Shown: positions 16,566-25,273 of the stretch, one piece after another | Layout of the letters: the number at the start of each line of letters is the position of its first letter | Position numbering within the stretch: position 1 is the stretch's first letter | Origin: Terriglobia bacterium | GTDB taxonomy: Bacteria > Acidobacteriota > Terriglobia > Bryobacterales > Bryobacteraceae | Direction of reading: 5' to 3' | Length of the DNA stretch: 34,271 nt | Assembly: GCA_025358575.1 (NCBI GenBank) | Contig: JANYJA010000161.1 | Location: forward strand, 1 to 34,271 | The notes under the pieces: model-generated | What the model was told of the DNA's origin: nothing | Seen by the model: the letters and a program-made list of their open reading frames with translations, nothing else | The model's database searches: none | Made by a program: the position numbers and the translations under genes

Positions 16566-16628
16566 CGCAATCACCTCACGCTCTAGATGAAGGGGCACGT
16601 TGGATGCCACTCTGTCAAAAGTTATCTG

Positions 16629-18065
<1,437 letters not shown>

Positions 18066-18071
18066 CTACAG

Positions 18072-18131
18072 CTACTTCTTGTCTTTCTTGGGCTTCTTAG
18101 TTTCCTTTTTGCGATCCATTCCTTTGGACAT
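18072..18131 (-). CDS. 19-residue lysine-rich small protein
   Basis: ATG 18131 has AGGGAGA about 7 nt upstream and opens a 20-codon frame: MSKGMDRKKETKK then PKKDKK and a TAG. Almost half the residues are lysine. From memory, short annotated bacterial proteins beginning MSKGMD.KK.TKK are widespread, which, with the ribosome site, supports translation. It precedes thiC by 63 bp on the same strand and follows a TATAAT box. Possibly nucleic-acid binding or unstructured; function unknown. Confidence 0.6.
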   Translation of the reverse strand: MSKGMDRKKETKKPKKDKK

Positions 18132-18157
18132 AATTGATTCTCCCTTCGCCTATAAAT

Positions 18158-18185
18158 TATAACTGTTTGCGCGGGCGCAGTTATA
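18158..18185. promoter_or_regulatory. 8-bp inverted repeat joining two divergent -10 boxes
   Basis: TATAACTG (18158-18165) and CAGTTATA (18178-18185) are perfect reverse complements 12 nt apart, with an inner TGCGC/GCGCA dyad. The left arm overlaps a minus-strand TATAAT (18161-18156) for the thiC side, and the right arm overlaps a plus-strand TATACT (18182-18187) for pepP. A shared operator for both promoters is plausible. Confidence 0.45.
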
Positions 18186-18187
18186 CT
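18182..18187 (+). promoter_or_regulatory. Candidate -10 box (TATACT) 7 nt before pepP-like gene
   Basis: TATACT matches the -10 consensus at 5 of 6 positions and leaves CAAGAAC before the ATG at 18195, with no ribosome site. It fits a leaderless start. No good -35 box. Confidence 0.42.
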
Positions 18188-18194
18188 CAAGAAC

Positions 18195-19520
18195 ATGCGA
18201 TTTTGTTTGGCGCTGCTCGCTGCCTGTGCGCCGGTCTTCGCCGCTCCCGCAAGCGTGGAGAGCGCGACATTGATGAGTCAATATCGCACGCGCCGCGCGG
18301 ATCTGCGCAAGGCCGTGCCCGGTTCGATGATTGTGATCTTCGGACGCGCCGAAGCCGAGTCGGACGATCTGCACTACAGCTTCTTTCAAGAGCCCAATTT
18401 TTATTACCTGACGGGATGGCGCGAACCCGGCGCGATTCTGGTGTTAGCGCCATTGCCGGAGGCGCAAGACACGCCCGGCTACGCCGCACTCGAAAAATTG
18501 CCGCGCGAAATTCTCTTTCTTCCGCAACGCGCGCCGTTGCAGGAGAAATGGACCGGACGCAAGCTCGGTCCCGACGACCCGAATTCCGCTTTAAAGACCG
18601 GCTTCGACGTTGTACGTCCGGCGGAAACGTTCGAGATGGAGTTTCGTAAGCTGCTTGAGTTTTATGCGTCGGTGCAGACTCTGACGGATCGCCCGCAGGC
18701 GAAAGCGTTGGAGTCGCTAGCGCCGCTGCGACCGGTGGGGAATGTCGCGCTCGAGATCGGCAAGCTGCGGATGCACAAATCTCCGGAAGAGATCGCTCTG
18801 ATCCAACACGCGACGGATGCGAGCGTAGCGGCGCACATCGCTGCGTGGAGGCGCGCGGCGCCCGGACTGTACGAATATCAGGTTGCAGCGACGATGACCG
18901 ATGTTTATTTCGAATACGGTTGCGAGCGCAGTTCGTACGCGCCCATCGTCGGGTCGGGCCCGAACACGACCACGCTACACTACTCGCGCAATGACCGGCG
19001 GATGGATCGCGGCGAGCTGCTGCTGATGGACGTGGCGGCGGAGTGCTCGGGTTACGCTTCGGATATTACGCGCACGATCCCGATAGGCGGCAAGTTTAGC
19101 GCGCGCCAGCGTGAGATTTACGACATTGTGCTTGGCGCGCAGAAGGCGGCGATTGCGGCCATCAAACCGGGCATGACGCTAGGCAAGAAGACGCCGAATA
19201 GCCTTCACAAAATTGCGTTCGATTACATTAATACGCACGGGAAAGATCTGCATGGCGAACCGCTCGGAAAGTATTTCACGCACGGACTCGGCCACCACGT
19301 TGGGCTCGATGTGCACGACGCGAACGATCCTTCGGCGCCGCTTGAAGCGGGGATGGTGATCACGATTGAGCCCGGAATTTACATTCCGGAAGAGAGTATC
19401 GGGGTGCGCATTGAAGACACCCTGGTGGTCACGGAAACGGGCGCGCGCAACATGAGCGAAGCACTTCCGCGCGAGCCGGCGGCAATTGAAAACGCATTAC
19501 GCGTCTCCGCTTCCAAGTAG
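18195..19520 (+). CDS. Exported Xaa-Pro aminopeptidase (M24B, PepP-like)
   Basis: A 441-residue metallopeptidase that removes the N-terminal residue before proline. Signal peptide 1-16 (cleavage near VFAAP). Residues about 25-165 are the AMP_N domain. The pita-bread catalytic domain follows, with the full dinuclear metal set D279 (LLMDVAAE), D290 (GYASDITRT), H367 (THGLGHHVGLDVHD), E392 (TIEPGIY) and E407 (RIEDT). Most bacterial PepP proteins are cytoplasmic; the signal here predicts a periplasmic or secreted enzyme for peptide scavenging. Six nt separate it from the CHASE2 kinase gene, so peptidase, sensor kinase and sigma-54 regulator look like one operon. Confidence 0.93.
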   Translation: MRFCLALLAACAPVFAAPASVESATLMSQYRTRRADLRKAVPGSMIVIFGRAEAESDDLHYSFFQEPNFYYLTGWREPGAILVLAPLPEAQDTPGYAALEKLPREILFLPQRAPLQEKWTGRKLGPDDPNSALKTGFDVVRPAETFEMEFRKLLEFYASVQTLTDRPQAKALESLAPLRPVGNVALEIGKLRMHKSPEEIALIQHATDASVAAHIAAWRRAAPGLYEYQVAATMTDVYFEYGCERSSYAPIVGSGPNTTTLHYSRNDRRMDRGELLLMDVAAECSGYASDITRTIPIGGKFSARQREIYDIVLGAQKAAIAAIKPGMTLGKKTPNSLHKIAFDYINTHGKDLHGEPLGKYFTHGLGHHVGLDVHDANDPSAPLEAGMVITIEPGIYIPEESIGVRIEDTLVVTETGARNMSEALPREPAAIENALRVSASK

Positions 19521-19526
19521 CCCAAT

Positions 19527-21347
19527 GTGAAGAAGCGCCTCGTCTATGTCGCGCTGATGGCTGCGGCGTGGCTGCTTGGCATCATGGCGAGCTGGACGGC
19601 GTTCGGCAGACAAATCGACAGCTTCGCGTACGATTTCGTGTTTCGTTTGCATCAGCCGAAACCGTGGCCAGCCCAGTCGATGATTCTGGCGCTGGATCAG
19701 GCGACACTGAAATCGCTCGGCGGGGTGCGTGGCATGCGGCAGGCTCTGGCAATGGGGTTGGAGAAGGTGGCAGCCGCGCACCCGAAGGCCGTTGCGGTGG
19801 ATGTAATTCTGGCGGAACCGGCCGACGAAGCGGGTGATGCCGCACTCGAAGCGGCGTTTCGCAAGACGCCGAATCTGGTGCTTCCGTGCGATCTGCTGCC
19901 CGATGAAAAAGGCTGGGACGATCCGCTTCCGCGTTTTCGCAAGCTCGCGGTGGCGGTGGGACAAGTCCACGCGGGGCTCGATTCGCTCGACGCGATTAGC
20001 CGCGAACTGCCGCTCGAACTCGCGGCGGGGAAGGATCGACGATGGGCGCTGGCGCTCGAGGCATTTCGCGCAAGTGACGGATCCCAGATTCTGGAATCGC
20101 CGGACGATTTGGACGTCGGCGGCACGATTATTCCCGCGCGGCTAACTTCGGCCGGGCGATTGTTGCGGATTCGCTATCGCCCACTCGATTCGCCCATTTC
20201 GCGGATCTCCGTAAAGCAGTTGATGGATAAGCCAGGGCTCGCGGCGCAGTTTACGGGCAAGGTGGTATTCGCGGGCCTCACGGATCAGACCGCGGTGCGC
20301 GATCGCTGGATGACGCCCTACTCGAACGGAAGCATTATGCCTGGAGTTGAAATTCACGCGAGCGCTTTCGAGACCATCGCGGAGAAAATGTTTCTAGTGA
20401 GCGCGCCGGAGTGGTCCGTGCTGCTATTCGCGATGGCGCTCACGGCGGGCGCGGGGCTCACGTTCGCTTATCTATCCGGATGGGCCGCGAATGTGGCGGC
20501 GGCCAGTCTGGTGATTGCGGCGCACCTTGTGCCCTACGCTGCGTTCACCGAGCGCATCGTATTTCCATACCTTCCAGGAACACTGGCCGTGTGGCTGGCG
20601 ATTGTCGCTGCGGCCTCGTGGCGCCACTTCGTCGTGCGCGGGCAACTGGGAAAATCCGAATCGGAGCGGCTGCGGTACCAGCACGCGATGCACTTTGTAA
20701 CGCATGAAATGCGCACGCCGCTGACCGCGATTCAAGGATCGAGCGAGCTCATTGGCCGCTACGCCATGACCGATGAAAAGCGCAAACAGATGGCCGCGCT
20801 GATCGTGACGGAATCGAAGCGTCTCGGGAGCATGATCGAGACATTTCTAAGCGTCGAGCGTCTCTCGGCCGGCGAAATTCAGTTGAAGGAAGAGTCTTTT
20901 ACGGCAGCGGAAGTGATGCAAACCTGCCTTTCGCGCGCGCTTCCCCTGGCCGAGCGGAAGCAGATCGCAATCGACTCCGCGGAACTTCCCAATGAGCGCA
21001 TTCGCGGCGATCGCGAGCTGATTGAATACGCCTTCTTCAACATACTGACGAATGCGGTGAAGTATTCGCCCGCTGGCACGCGCATCGAATTGTCCGGGCG
21101 GCGGGTCAAAGATCGCGTGAGCGTATCGGTGCGCGATCAGGGCATCGGAATGAATCAGCGGGAAATGCGTCGAGTGTTCGAAAAATTCTATCGGACCACG
21201 CGCGCGCAGCAGTCGGGGGAAGCTGGTTCCGGGATCGGGCTTTCTATAGTGGAACAGATTGTGGAGCAGCACGGCGGGTCGATTTTAGTCGAGAGCGAAC
21301 CGGGCAAAGGTTCTTGTTTCACGCTGTTACTGCCAGTAGAACGCTAA
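19527..21347 (+). CDS. Membrane histidine kinase with extracytoplasmic CHASE2 sensor
   Basis: A 606-residue kinase starting at GTG 19527 (the overlapping ATG at 19525 meets TGA at once). Order: membrane anchor (6-24); CHASE2 domain (about 30-285) with ILALDQATL and the FTGKVVFAGLTD strand typical of the family; three C-terminal helices (about 295-365); HisKA with H393 in FVTHEMRTPL; HATPase with NILTNAVKYS (505-514), DQGIG (537-541) and GSGIGLS (568-573). No PAS domain follows the helices. The next gene encodes an NtrC-type regulator starting 17 nt after the stop, so phosphate very likely passes to it. CHASE2 senses an unknown extracytoplasmic signal; peptides are an inference from the peptidase upstream. 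Confidence 0.93.
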   Translation: MKKRLVYVALMAAAWLLGIMASWTAFGRQIDSFAYDFVFRLHQPKPWPAQSMILALDQATLKSLGGVRGMRQALAMGLEKVAAAHPKAVAVDVILAEPADEAGDAALEAAFRKTPNLVLPCDLLPDEKGWDDPLPRFRKLAVAVGQVHAGLDSLDAISRELPLELAAGKDRRWALALEAFRASDGSQILESPDDLDVGGTIIPARLTSAGRLLRIRYRPLDSPISRISVKQLMDKPGLAAQFTGKVVFAGLTDQTAVRDRWMTPYSNGSIMPGVEIHASAFETIAEKMFLVSAPEWSVLLFAMALTAGAGLTFAYLSGWAANVAAASLVIAAHLVPYAAFTERIVFPYLPGTLAVWLAIVAAASWRHFVVRGQLGKSESERLRYQHAMHFVTHEMRTPLTAIQGSSELIGRYAMTDEKRKQMAALIVTESKRLGSMIETFLSVERLSAGEIQLKEESFTAAEVMQTCLSRALPLAERKQIAIDSAELPNERIRGDRELIEYAFFNILTNAVKYSPAGTRIELSGRRVKDRVSVSVRDQGIGMNQREMRRVFEKFYRTTRAQQSGEAGSGIGLSIVEQIVEQHGGSILVESEPGKGSCFTLLLPVER

Positions 21348-21364
21348 GATTGAAGTTGCCCGAG

Positions 21365-22675
21365 ATGCAGAAGCTATTGGTGGTCGAAGACGATAACAGC
21401 GTTCGCACGACCATTGTCACGTTTCTGGAGTTTGAAGGTTACTCGGTGGATGCCGTTGGGTCGACACGCGAGGCTATGGAGAGGCTAAAAGAGTCGGCCT
21501 ATCCGATTGTGATCTCGGATATCTACATCGACGACCGGACCGGGCTGGACGTTCTGGATGCGGCGCGCAAGCAAGATCCAAAGTGTTCGGTGATCCTCAT
21601 GACCGCGCGAGGCACTATGGAAACGGTGATGGCGGCGACGCGCGGCGGAGCGTTCGACTATATTGCCAAGCCTTTCGATCTAGACCGAATGCTGGAGACA
21701 GTCAAACGCGCGGAAGCTTCGCGCGGACCGCAAGATGAGGAAATCGAGCGGGAAGAACTTCCCGAGACCGAGATGATCGGAAGCTCTTCGGTGATGGTGG
21801 AGATTTACAAGACCGCTTCGCGCGTAGCGCCAACCGATGCGACGGTGGTCATCGAAGGTGAAACCGGCACTGGCAAAGAGCTAGTGGCGCGCATGATTCA
21901 TCGGCACAGTTTGCGCGCGTCGCACCCGTTCATCACAGTGGACTGCGCCTCAATCGCGCCGTCGTTGATAGAGAGCGAACTCTTCGGGGCAATGCGCGGG
22001 GCGTTCACCGGAGCCGAACGCGATCGTGTCGGCGTGTTTGAAGCGGCCCATCGTGGCACGGTTTTTCTGGATGAAATCGGCGACGTGGATTTGAATTTTC
22101 AATCGCGCCTGCTGCGGTTTTTACAGGAGCGCGAGATCCGACCGGTGGGCGCATCGCGATCAAAGCCGGTGGATGTGCGCGTGATTGCGGCCACGAATCG
22201 CGATATGAAGAAGCTGGTGGACGAAGGGAAGTTTCGCGAAGATCTATGGTTCAGATTGAGCGTCGTGCCGATTACACTGCCTCCTTTGCGGGAGCGGCGC
22301 GGCGATGTGCCGCTGCTCGCACGCTTCTTCGTCAATAAATACAACGAACGTTACAACCGGGCGGTGAAGCTGATGGATTCCGGCGTGAAAACCATGCAGG
22401 AGCAGCTTTGGCCAGGCAATGTGCGGCAGTTGCAGCACATGCTGGAACGGCTGACGATTCTCGCACCGGATGAACGTATCGATAGCGAAAGCGTTCACGA
22501 TGCCTTGCAATCGATGGAAGCGCGCGAACAGCCAACGGAATCTCTGGCGGATGCGGAAGCCGAACAGATCAAGCGTGTTTTAGCCGCGACCGGCGGCAAC
22601 AAAAGTCGCGCGTCGCAAATTCTGGGAATCGAAAGGAAGACCCTTTACCGCAAACTGGAGCGGATGAAGCAGTAG
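21365..22675 (+). CDS. NtrC-family sigma-54-dependent response regulator
   Basis: A 436-residue activator. Receiver domain 1-120 with E8-D9-D10, acceptor D52 (VISDIYIDD) and K102 (AKPF); AAA+ domain about 137-365 with Walker A GETGTGKE (165-172), the sigma-54-contacting GAFTGA loop (212-217), Walker [10 protein letters not shown] (232-240) and arginine finger region; Fis-type helix-turn-helix at the end ([22 protein letters not shown]). The intact GAFTGA means it should activate sigma-54 RNA polymerase. ATG 21365 is chosen over in-frame TTG/GTG codons because it starts at the usual receiver boundary. Partner of the CHASE2 kinase. No -24/-12 promoter was recognised in the window. Confidence 0.94.
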   Translation: MQKLLVVEDDNSVRTTIVTFLEFEGYSVDAVGSTREAMERLKESAYPIVISDIYIDDRTGLDVLDAARKQDPKCSVILMTARGTMETVMAATRGGAFDYIAKPFDLDRMLETVKRAEASRGPQDEEIEREELPETEMIGSSSVMVEIYKTASRVAPTDATVVIEGETGTGKELVARMIHRHSLRASHPFITVDCASIAPSLIESELFGAMRGAFTGAERDRVGVFEAAHRGTVFLDEIGDVDLNFQSRLLRFLQEREIRPVGASRSKPVDVRVIAATNRDMKKLVDEGKFREDLWFRLSVVPITLPPLRERRGDVPLLARFFVNKYNERYNRAVKLMDSGVKTMQEQLWPGNVRQLQHMLERLTILAPDERIDSESVHDALQSMEAREQPTESLADAEAEQIKRVLAATGGNKSRASQILGIERKTLYRKLERMKQ

Positions 22676-22815
22676 GGGCGAAACCACTCGGCCGTGCCGA
22701 CCCCGGTTTTGACCCTTTTACAGAAAGGGCGGGAATCCACCGAGCACCTTTAGGAGTCACCCCCGGCCTTGCGACCGTTGAGACTAGCACACCAGCACTT
22801 CTTGAGCAGACCCCC

Positions 22816-22843
22816 TAATTTTTGAGCATTGGATCAAAAATTA
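22816..22843. repeat. 10-bp perfect inverted repeat, terminator- or operator-like
   Basis: TAATTTTTGA and TCAAAAATTA flank the 8-nt GCATTGGA; CCC and GGG lie just outside with one unpaired A, so a longer stem with a bulge is possible. The stem is AT-rich and no T run follows on the plus strand, so an operator or a bidirectional terminator are both open. Confidence 0.5.
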
Positions 22844-22892
22844 AGGGCCTTCACCTGCGTCGTAGAAACGCCCCTTTGAGTATTCTAGCGCG

Positions 22893-22915
22893 AAATTTTC
22901 CTCAATCGAAAATTT
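22893..22915. repeat. 8-bp perfect inverted repeat just upstream of the blaI -35 box
   Basis: AAATTTTC and GAAAATTT are separated by CTCAATC and end 3 nt before the TTGACG box. The A/T tracts could act as an UP element, the dyad as a repressor site, or both. Confidence 0.45.
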
Positions 22916-22918
22916 AAC

Positions 22919-22954
22919 TTGACGCGCCTACGGAGCAGTGCTAGATTTTTAGCA
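22919..22954 (+). promoter_or_regulatory. Promoter with overlapping dyad operator for the BlaI operon
   Basis: TTGACG (22919-22924) and TAGATT (22942-22947) are exactly 17 bp apart, matching -35 at 5 of 6 and -10 at 4 of 6. TGCTA (22939-22943) and TAGCA (22950-22954) form an inverted repeat around GATTTT that covers the -10 box. BlaI/MecI repressors bind such dyads at their own promoters, so autorepression is likely. Confidence 0.6.
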
Positions 22955-22973
22955 TAATGCTGGTTTTGCAGCG

Positions 22974-23363
22974 ATGAAGAATTCGACGCATTCGGACTTG
23001 AGCCGGCGCGAGCGCCAGATTATGGACATTCTTTATAAGAATGGCCGCGCCACTGCGACTGAAGTTCAGACCGGACTGCCGAAGCCGCCTTCGTATTCGG
23101 CGGTTCGGGCGATGCTGCGCGTTCTCGAAGAGAAGGGCCATATTCGCCACGAAGAGAAAGACCTGCGATACGTCTTTCTGCCCACCGTGCCGCGCGATCA
23201 AGCGCGCCGGTCCGCCGCGTCTCATCTGATGCACACATTCTTCGAGAATTCGGTGGAACAGACGGTCGCTACGCTTCTCGATGTCTCATCGCGCAAACTT
23301 TCTCTCGACGACCTCGACCGCATTGCGGCGCTAATTGCGGCCGCACGGAAAGAGGGCAAGTAG
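22974..23363 (+). CDS. BlaI/MecI/CopY-family transcriptional repressor
   Basis: A 129-residue winged-helix repressor. Residues about 8-75 form the DNA-binding domain (LSRRERQIMDILY, ATEVQ, YSAVRAMLRVLEEKGHI, YVFLPTV), and the rest is the helical dimerisation arm. In the known systems the repressor is cut by a membrane M56 protease when that senses a signal, which releases the promoter. The next gene encodes exactly such a protease 0 nt after the stop. ATG 22974 has no strong ribosome site; the transcript leader would be about 20 nt. Function as repressor is secure; the inducing signal is unknown. Confidence 0.92.
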   Translation: MKNSTHSDLSRRERQIMDILYKNGRATATEVQTGLPKPPSYSAVRAMLRVLEEKGHIRHEEKDLRYVFLPTVPRDQARRSAASHLMHTFFENSVEQTVATLLDVSSRKLSLDDLDRIAALIAAARKEGK

Positions 23364-24530
23364 GTGCTGATTCTTCTCCTTATCAAATTCACCTTGATCC
23401 TGGCCATCGCGGGATTACTGAATAGCGGGCTGAGAAAAGCGCCGGCGTCAACCCGACATTTGATTTGGCTGAGCGCGCTAGGAGGGGTTTTTCTTCTGCC
23501 GTTGCTCTCTGTAATTCTGCCAGCGCTTTCATTTAGATTGGCGCACCCGGGGCAAGGTCTGATCGAAATCACGCAAACGCTCAGCCTTGGTGTCAGCCAC
23601 CGGAACTTCTTAGATTTGGGGACGCCGCTCATCTGTTGCTGGTTGAGCGGAGTGGTCGCCGGAGTTGTCCGCGCGCTCTATGCCGCAATCGCCGTGCGAA
23701 CGTTGGCGCGGAACTCACGACCTTTGCACGCTCCCGAATATCGCGTGCCCATTCTCATTTCGAATGGGGAAACCATGCCGCTAGTGTTTCGTCTTTTCAA
23801 ACCAACGGTGATTCTTCCGGCAAGCGCCGCCGACTGGTCGGAGCGCAAGCGACGCTTGGTTCTTCTGCACGAACTCGCTCACATCCAGCGCCGAGATCTC
23901 TGGTCTCAAGCACTCGCTCAGTGGGTAACAATCGTCTACTGGTTTCATCCGCTAGTTTGGTTTGCCGCGCGCCGAATGCAAAGTGAAAGCGAGATGGCCT
24001 GCGATGAATCCGTGGTGCGGTCCGGCGTTACCCCGAGCGACTACGCCGCCGAGTTGCTCGACGTGGCGCGTTCGCTGCAATGGCGGAAATCCTGGTCGGG
24101 GCGCGCTCTCGCCGTGGCGCGAAACTCCCACCTGGAAAGCCGGGTCCACGCCATTCTCGGTGGCGTGAGGCGTGGGTCCATATGGACCAGGATCGCTGTC
24201 CTATCGGTTGTGGTTGCCATACTACTGTCCGCAGCACTGCGTCCAGAGCCGTCGCTAGTTCCTCGGATATATGAATTGCCATCATCGACAATTCTCATTC
24301 GTGAGCAACCCGTCTATCCCGAAGCCGCCAAACGTCGCGGCATCAGCGGTATCGTCACCATCCGCGCCCACGTCGCGCCCGACGGCGGCATTAAAGAGGT
24401 AGAGTGTCTATCCGGGCCCGACGACACGCTGAAGAGCGCGGCAATAGAAGCCGTGCGCCACTGGCGTTACCAGCCTGTTTCCGTTGAAGGCTATACCATC
24501 ATCAAGATCTACTTCTCACTTTATAAATAA
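23364..24530 (+). CDS. BlaR1-like M56 membrane metalloprotease with C-terminal TonB-type domain
   Basis: A 388-residue inner-membrane sensor protease. GTG 23364 follows the repressor stop directly and has GAGGG upstream. Hydrophobic helices lie at about 1-18, 34-58 and 88-112; the zinc motif HELAH is at 169-173 (H169, E170, H173) with the downstream ESEMACDE region typical of M56; another helix lies near 277-297. In BlaR1 a penicillin-binding sensor follows; here residues about 310-388 are a TonB C-terminal-like domain (PVYPEAAKRRGISG...VTIRAHVAPDGGIKEV...AIEAVRHWRY). So the signal is probably not a beta-lactam. It should cleave the BlaI-type repressor. Confidence 0.9.
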   Translation: MLILLLIKFTLILAIAGLLNSGLRKAPASTRHLIWLSALGGVFLLPLLSVILPALSFRLAHPGQGLIEITQTLSLGVSHRNFLDLGTPLICCWLSGVVAGVVRALYAAIAVRTLARNSRPLHAPEYRVPILISNGETMPLVFRLFKPTVILPASAADWSERKRRLVLLHELAHIQRRDLWSQALAQWVTIVYWFHPLVWFAARRMQSESEMACDESVVRSGVTPSDYAAELLDVARSLQWRKSWSGRALAVARNSHLESRVHAILGGVRRGSIWTRIAVLSVVVAILLSAALRPEPSLVPRIYELPSSTILIREQPVYPEAAKRRGISGIVTIRAHVAPDGGIKEVECLSGPDDTLKSAAIEAVRHWRYQPVSVEGYTIIKIYFSLYK

Positions 24531-24539
24531 GGAGCCGTT

Positions 24540-25178
24540 ATGTACAAACTAGTAATCGCCGTTCTCGCCTTCAATTTCATCGCATCCGCAGCCAGCATCG
24601 GCGGGAGCGTTCTCGATGCTTCCGGTGCCCCGATAGCCCAAGCCCGCATCACACTCTGGAATCCGGTTGCCACGGGGGAGCAGACTGCCGCGACCAATGA
24701 GTCGGGCGCTTTTTCTTTTCCAAATCTCGCCGCGGGACAGTTTCTTTTGCGCGTCGAGAAGTTGGGCTTTGGCTCCGCCTTCCGCGAGTTCACGATTAAA
24801 GAGGACTCCCAGGTCCAGCGCAAAATGTTCATCGGACCGGCCGGAACCCTGCTGAATCCGGGAGCGGAGTCTTTCAACTCGCCAAACCGAATTCGCATCG
24901 GGGGCAGCGAGCAGAGCGCTCAACGGATACATCTGGTGCAACCAAACTACCCGGCAGGCGCTAAAGCTGCCGGAATCCAAGGCCTTGTTCAAATCTCCGC
25001 CATCATCCTAAAAGACGGCTCCATCGGCGAACTTAGCGTCATATCAAGTGCCAGTGACGACCTCGCCGCAGCCTCCCTCGAAGCCGTGCGGCAGTGGAGT
25101 TACAATCCGACACTTCTTAACGGGGAGCCCGTAGAAGTAGAAACCACCATCGGCGTGACTTTCCAGTTGGCGCCGTAG
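24540..25178 (+). CDS. Exported CarboxypepD-regulatory-like / TonB C-terminal domain protein
   Basis: A 212-residue secreted or periplasmic protein with AAGGAG 6 nt before ATG 24540. Signal peptide 1-18 (ending ASAAS). Residues about 19-100 are a carboxypeptidase-regulatory-like beta-sandwich (IGGSVLDASGAPIAQARITLW, then NESGAFSFPNLAAGQFLLRV). Residues about 125-212 are a TonB C-terminal-like domain (LVQPNYPAGAKAAGIQGLVQISAIIL...AASLEAVRQWSYNP), the same fold that ends the neighbouring sensor protease. It is the last gene of the repressor-protease unit and the probable regulated product. Role in envelope maintenance or transport is inference. Confidence 0.87.
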   Translation: MYKLVIAVLAFNFIASAASIGGSVLDASGAPIAQARITLWNPVATGEQTAATNESGAFSFPNLAAGQFLLRVEKLGFGSAFREFTIKEDSQVQRKMFIGPAGTLLNPGAESFNSPNRIRIGGSEQSAQRIHLVQPNYPAGAKAAGIQGLVQISAIILKDGSIGELSVISSASDDLAAASLEAVRQWSYNPTLLNGEPVEVETTIGVTFQLAP

Positions 25179-25181
25179 CGC

Positions 25182-25211
25182 TTGCCGAAACCACCTCCAT
25201 TTCAGTAGAGT
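25182..25211 (+). promoter_or_regulatory. Weak promoter candidate before the symporter operon
   Basis: TTGCCG (25182-25187) and TAGAGT (25206-25211) are 18 bp apart and match the consensus boxes at 4 of 6 each. It is the only reasonable pair in the 95-bp gap. Confidence 0.28.
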
Positions 25212-25273
25212 CTATGGAAGGATAGGCCAGCCTTTCTGTCCCCCCTTGCTGCGGAATGGAGTGAAATTTAAAG

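Larger units (their letters stand above)
22676..22973. other. 298-bp regulatory intergenic region with several inverted repeats
   Basis: No credible gene is seen here. In order it holds a weak hairpin CCCTTT/AAAGGG (22713-22729) that may end the sigma-54 regulator transcript, a 10-bp inverted repeat (22816-22843), an 8-bp inverted repeat (22893-22915) and a promoter with overlapping dyad (22919-22954) in front of the BlaI-type gene. Base composition is more AT-rich in its second half than the neighbouring genes. Confidence 0.6.

Noticed and set aside
23364-24530. Beta-lactam sensor BlaR1
   Set aside because: The M56 protease part matches, but the penicillin-binding sensor domain is replaced by a TonB-type domain.
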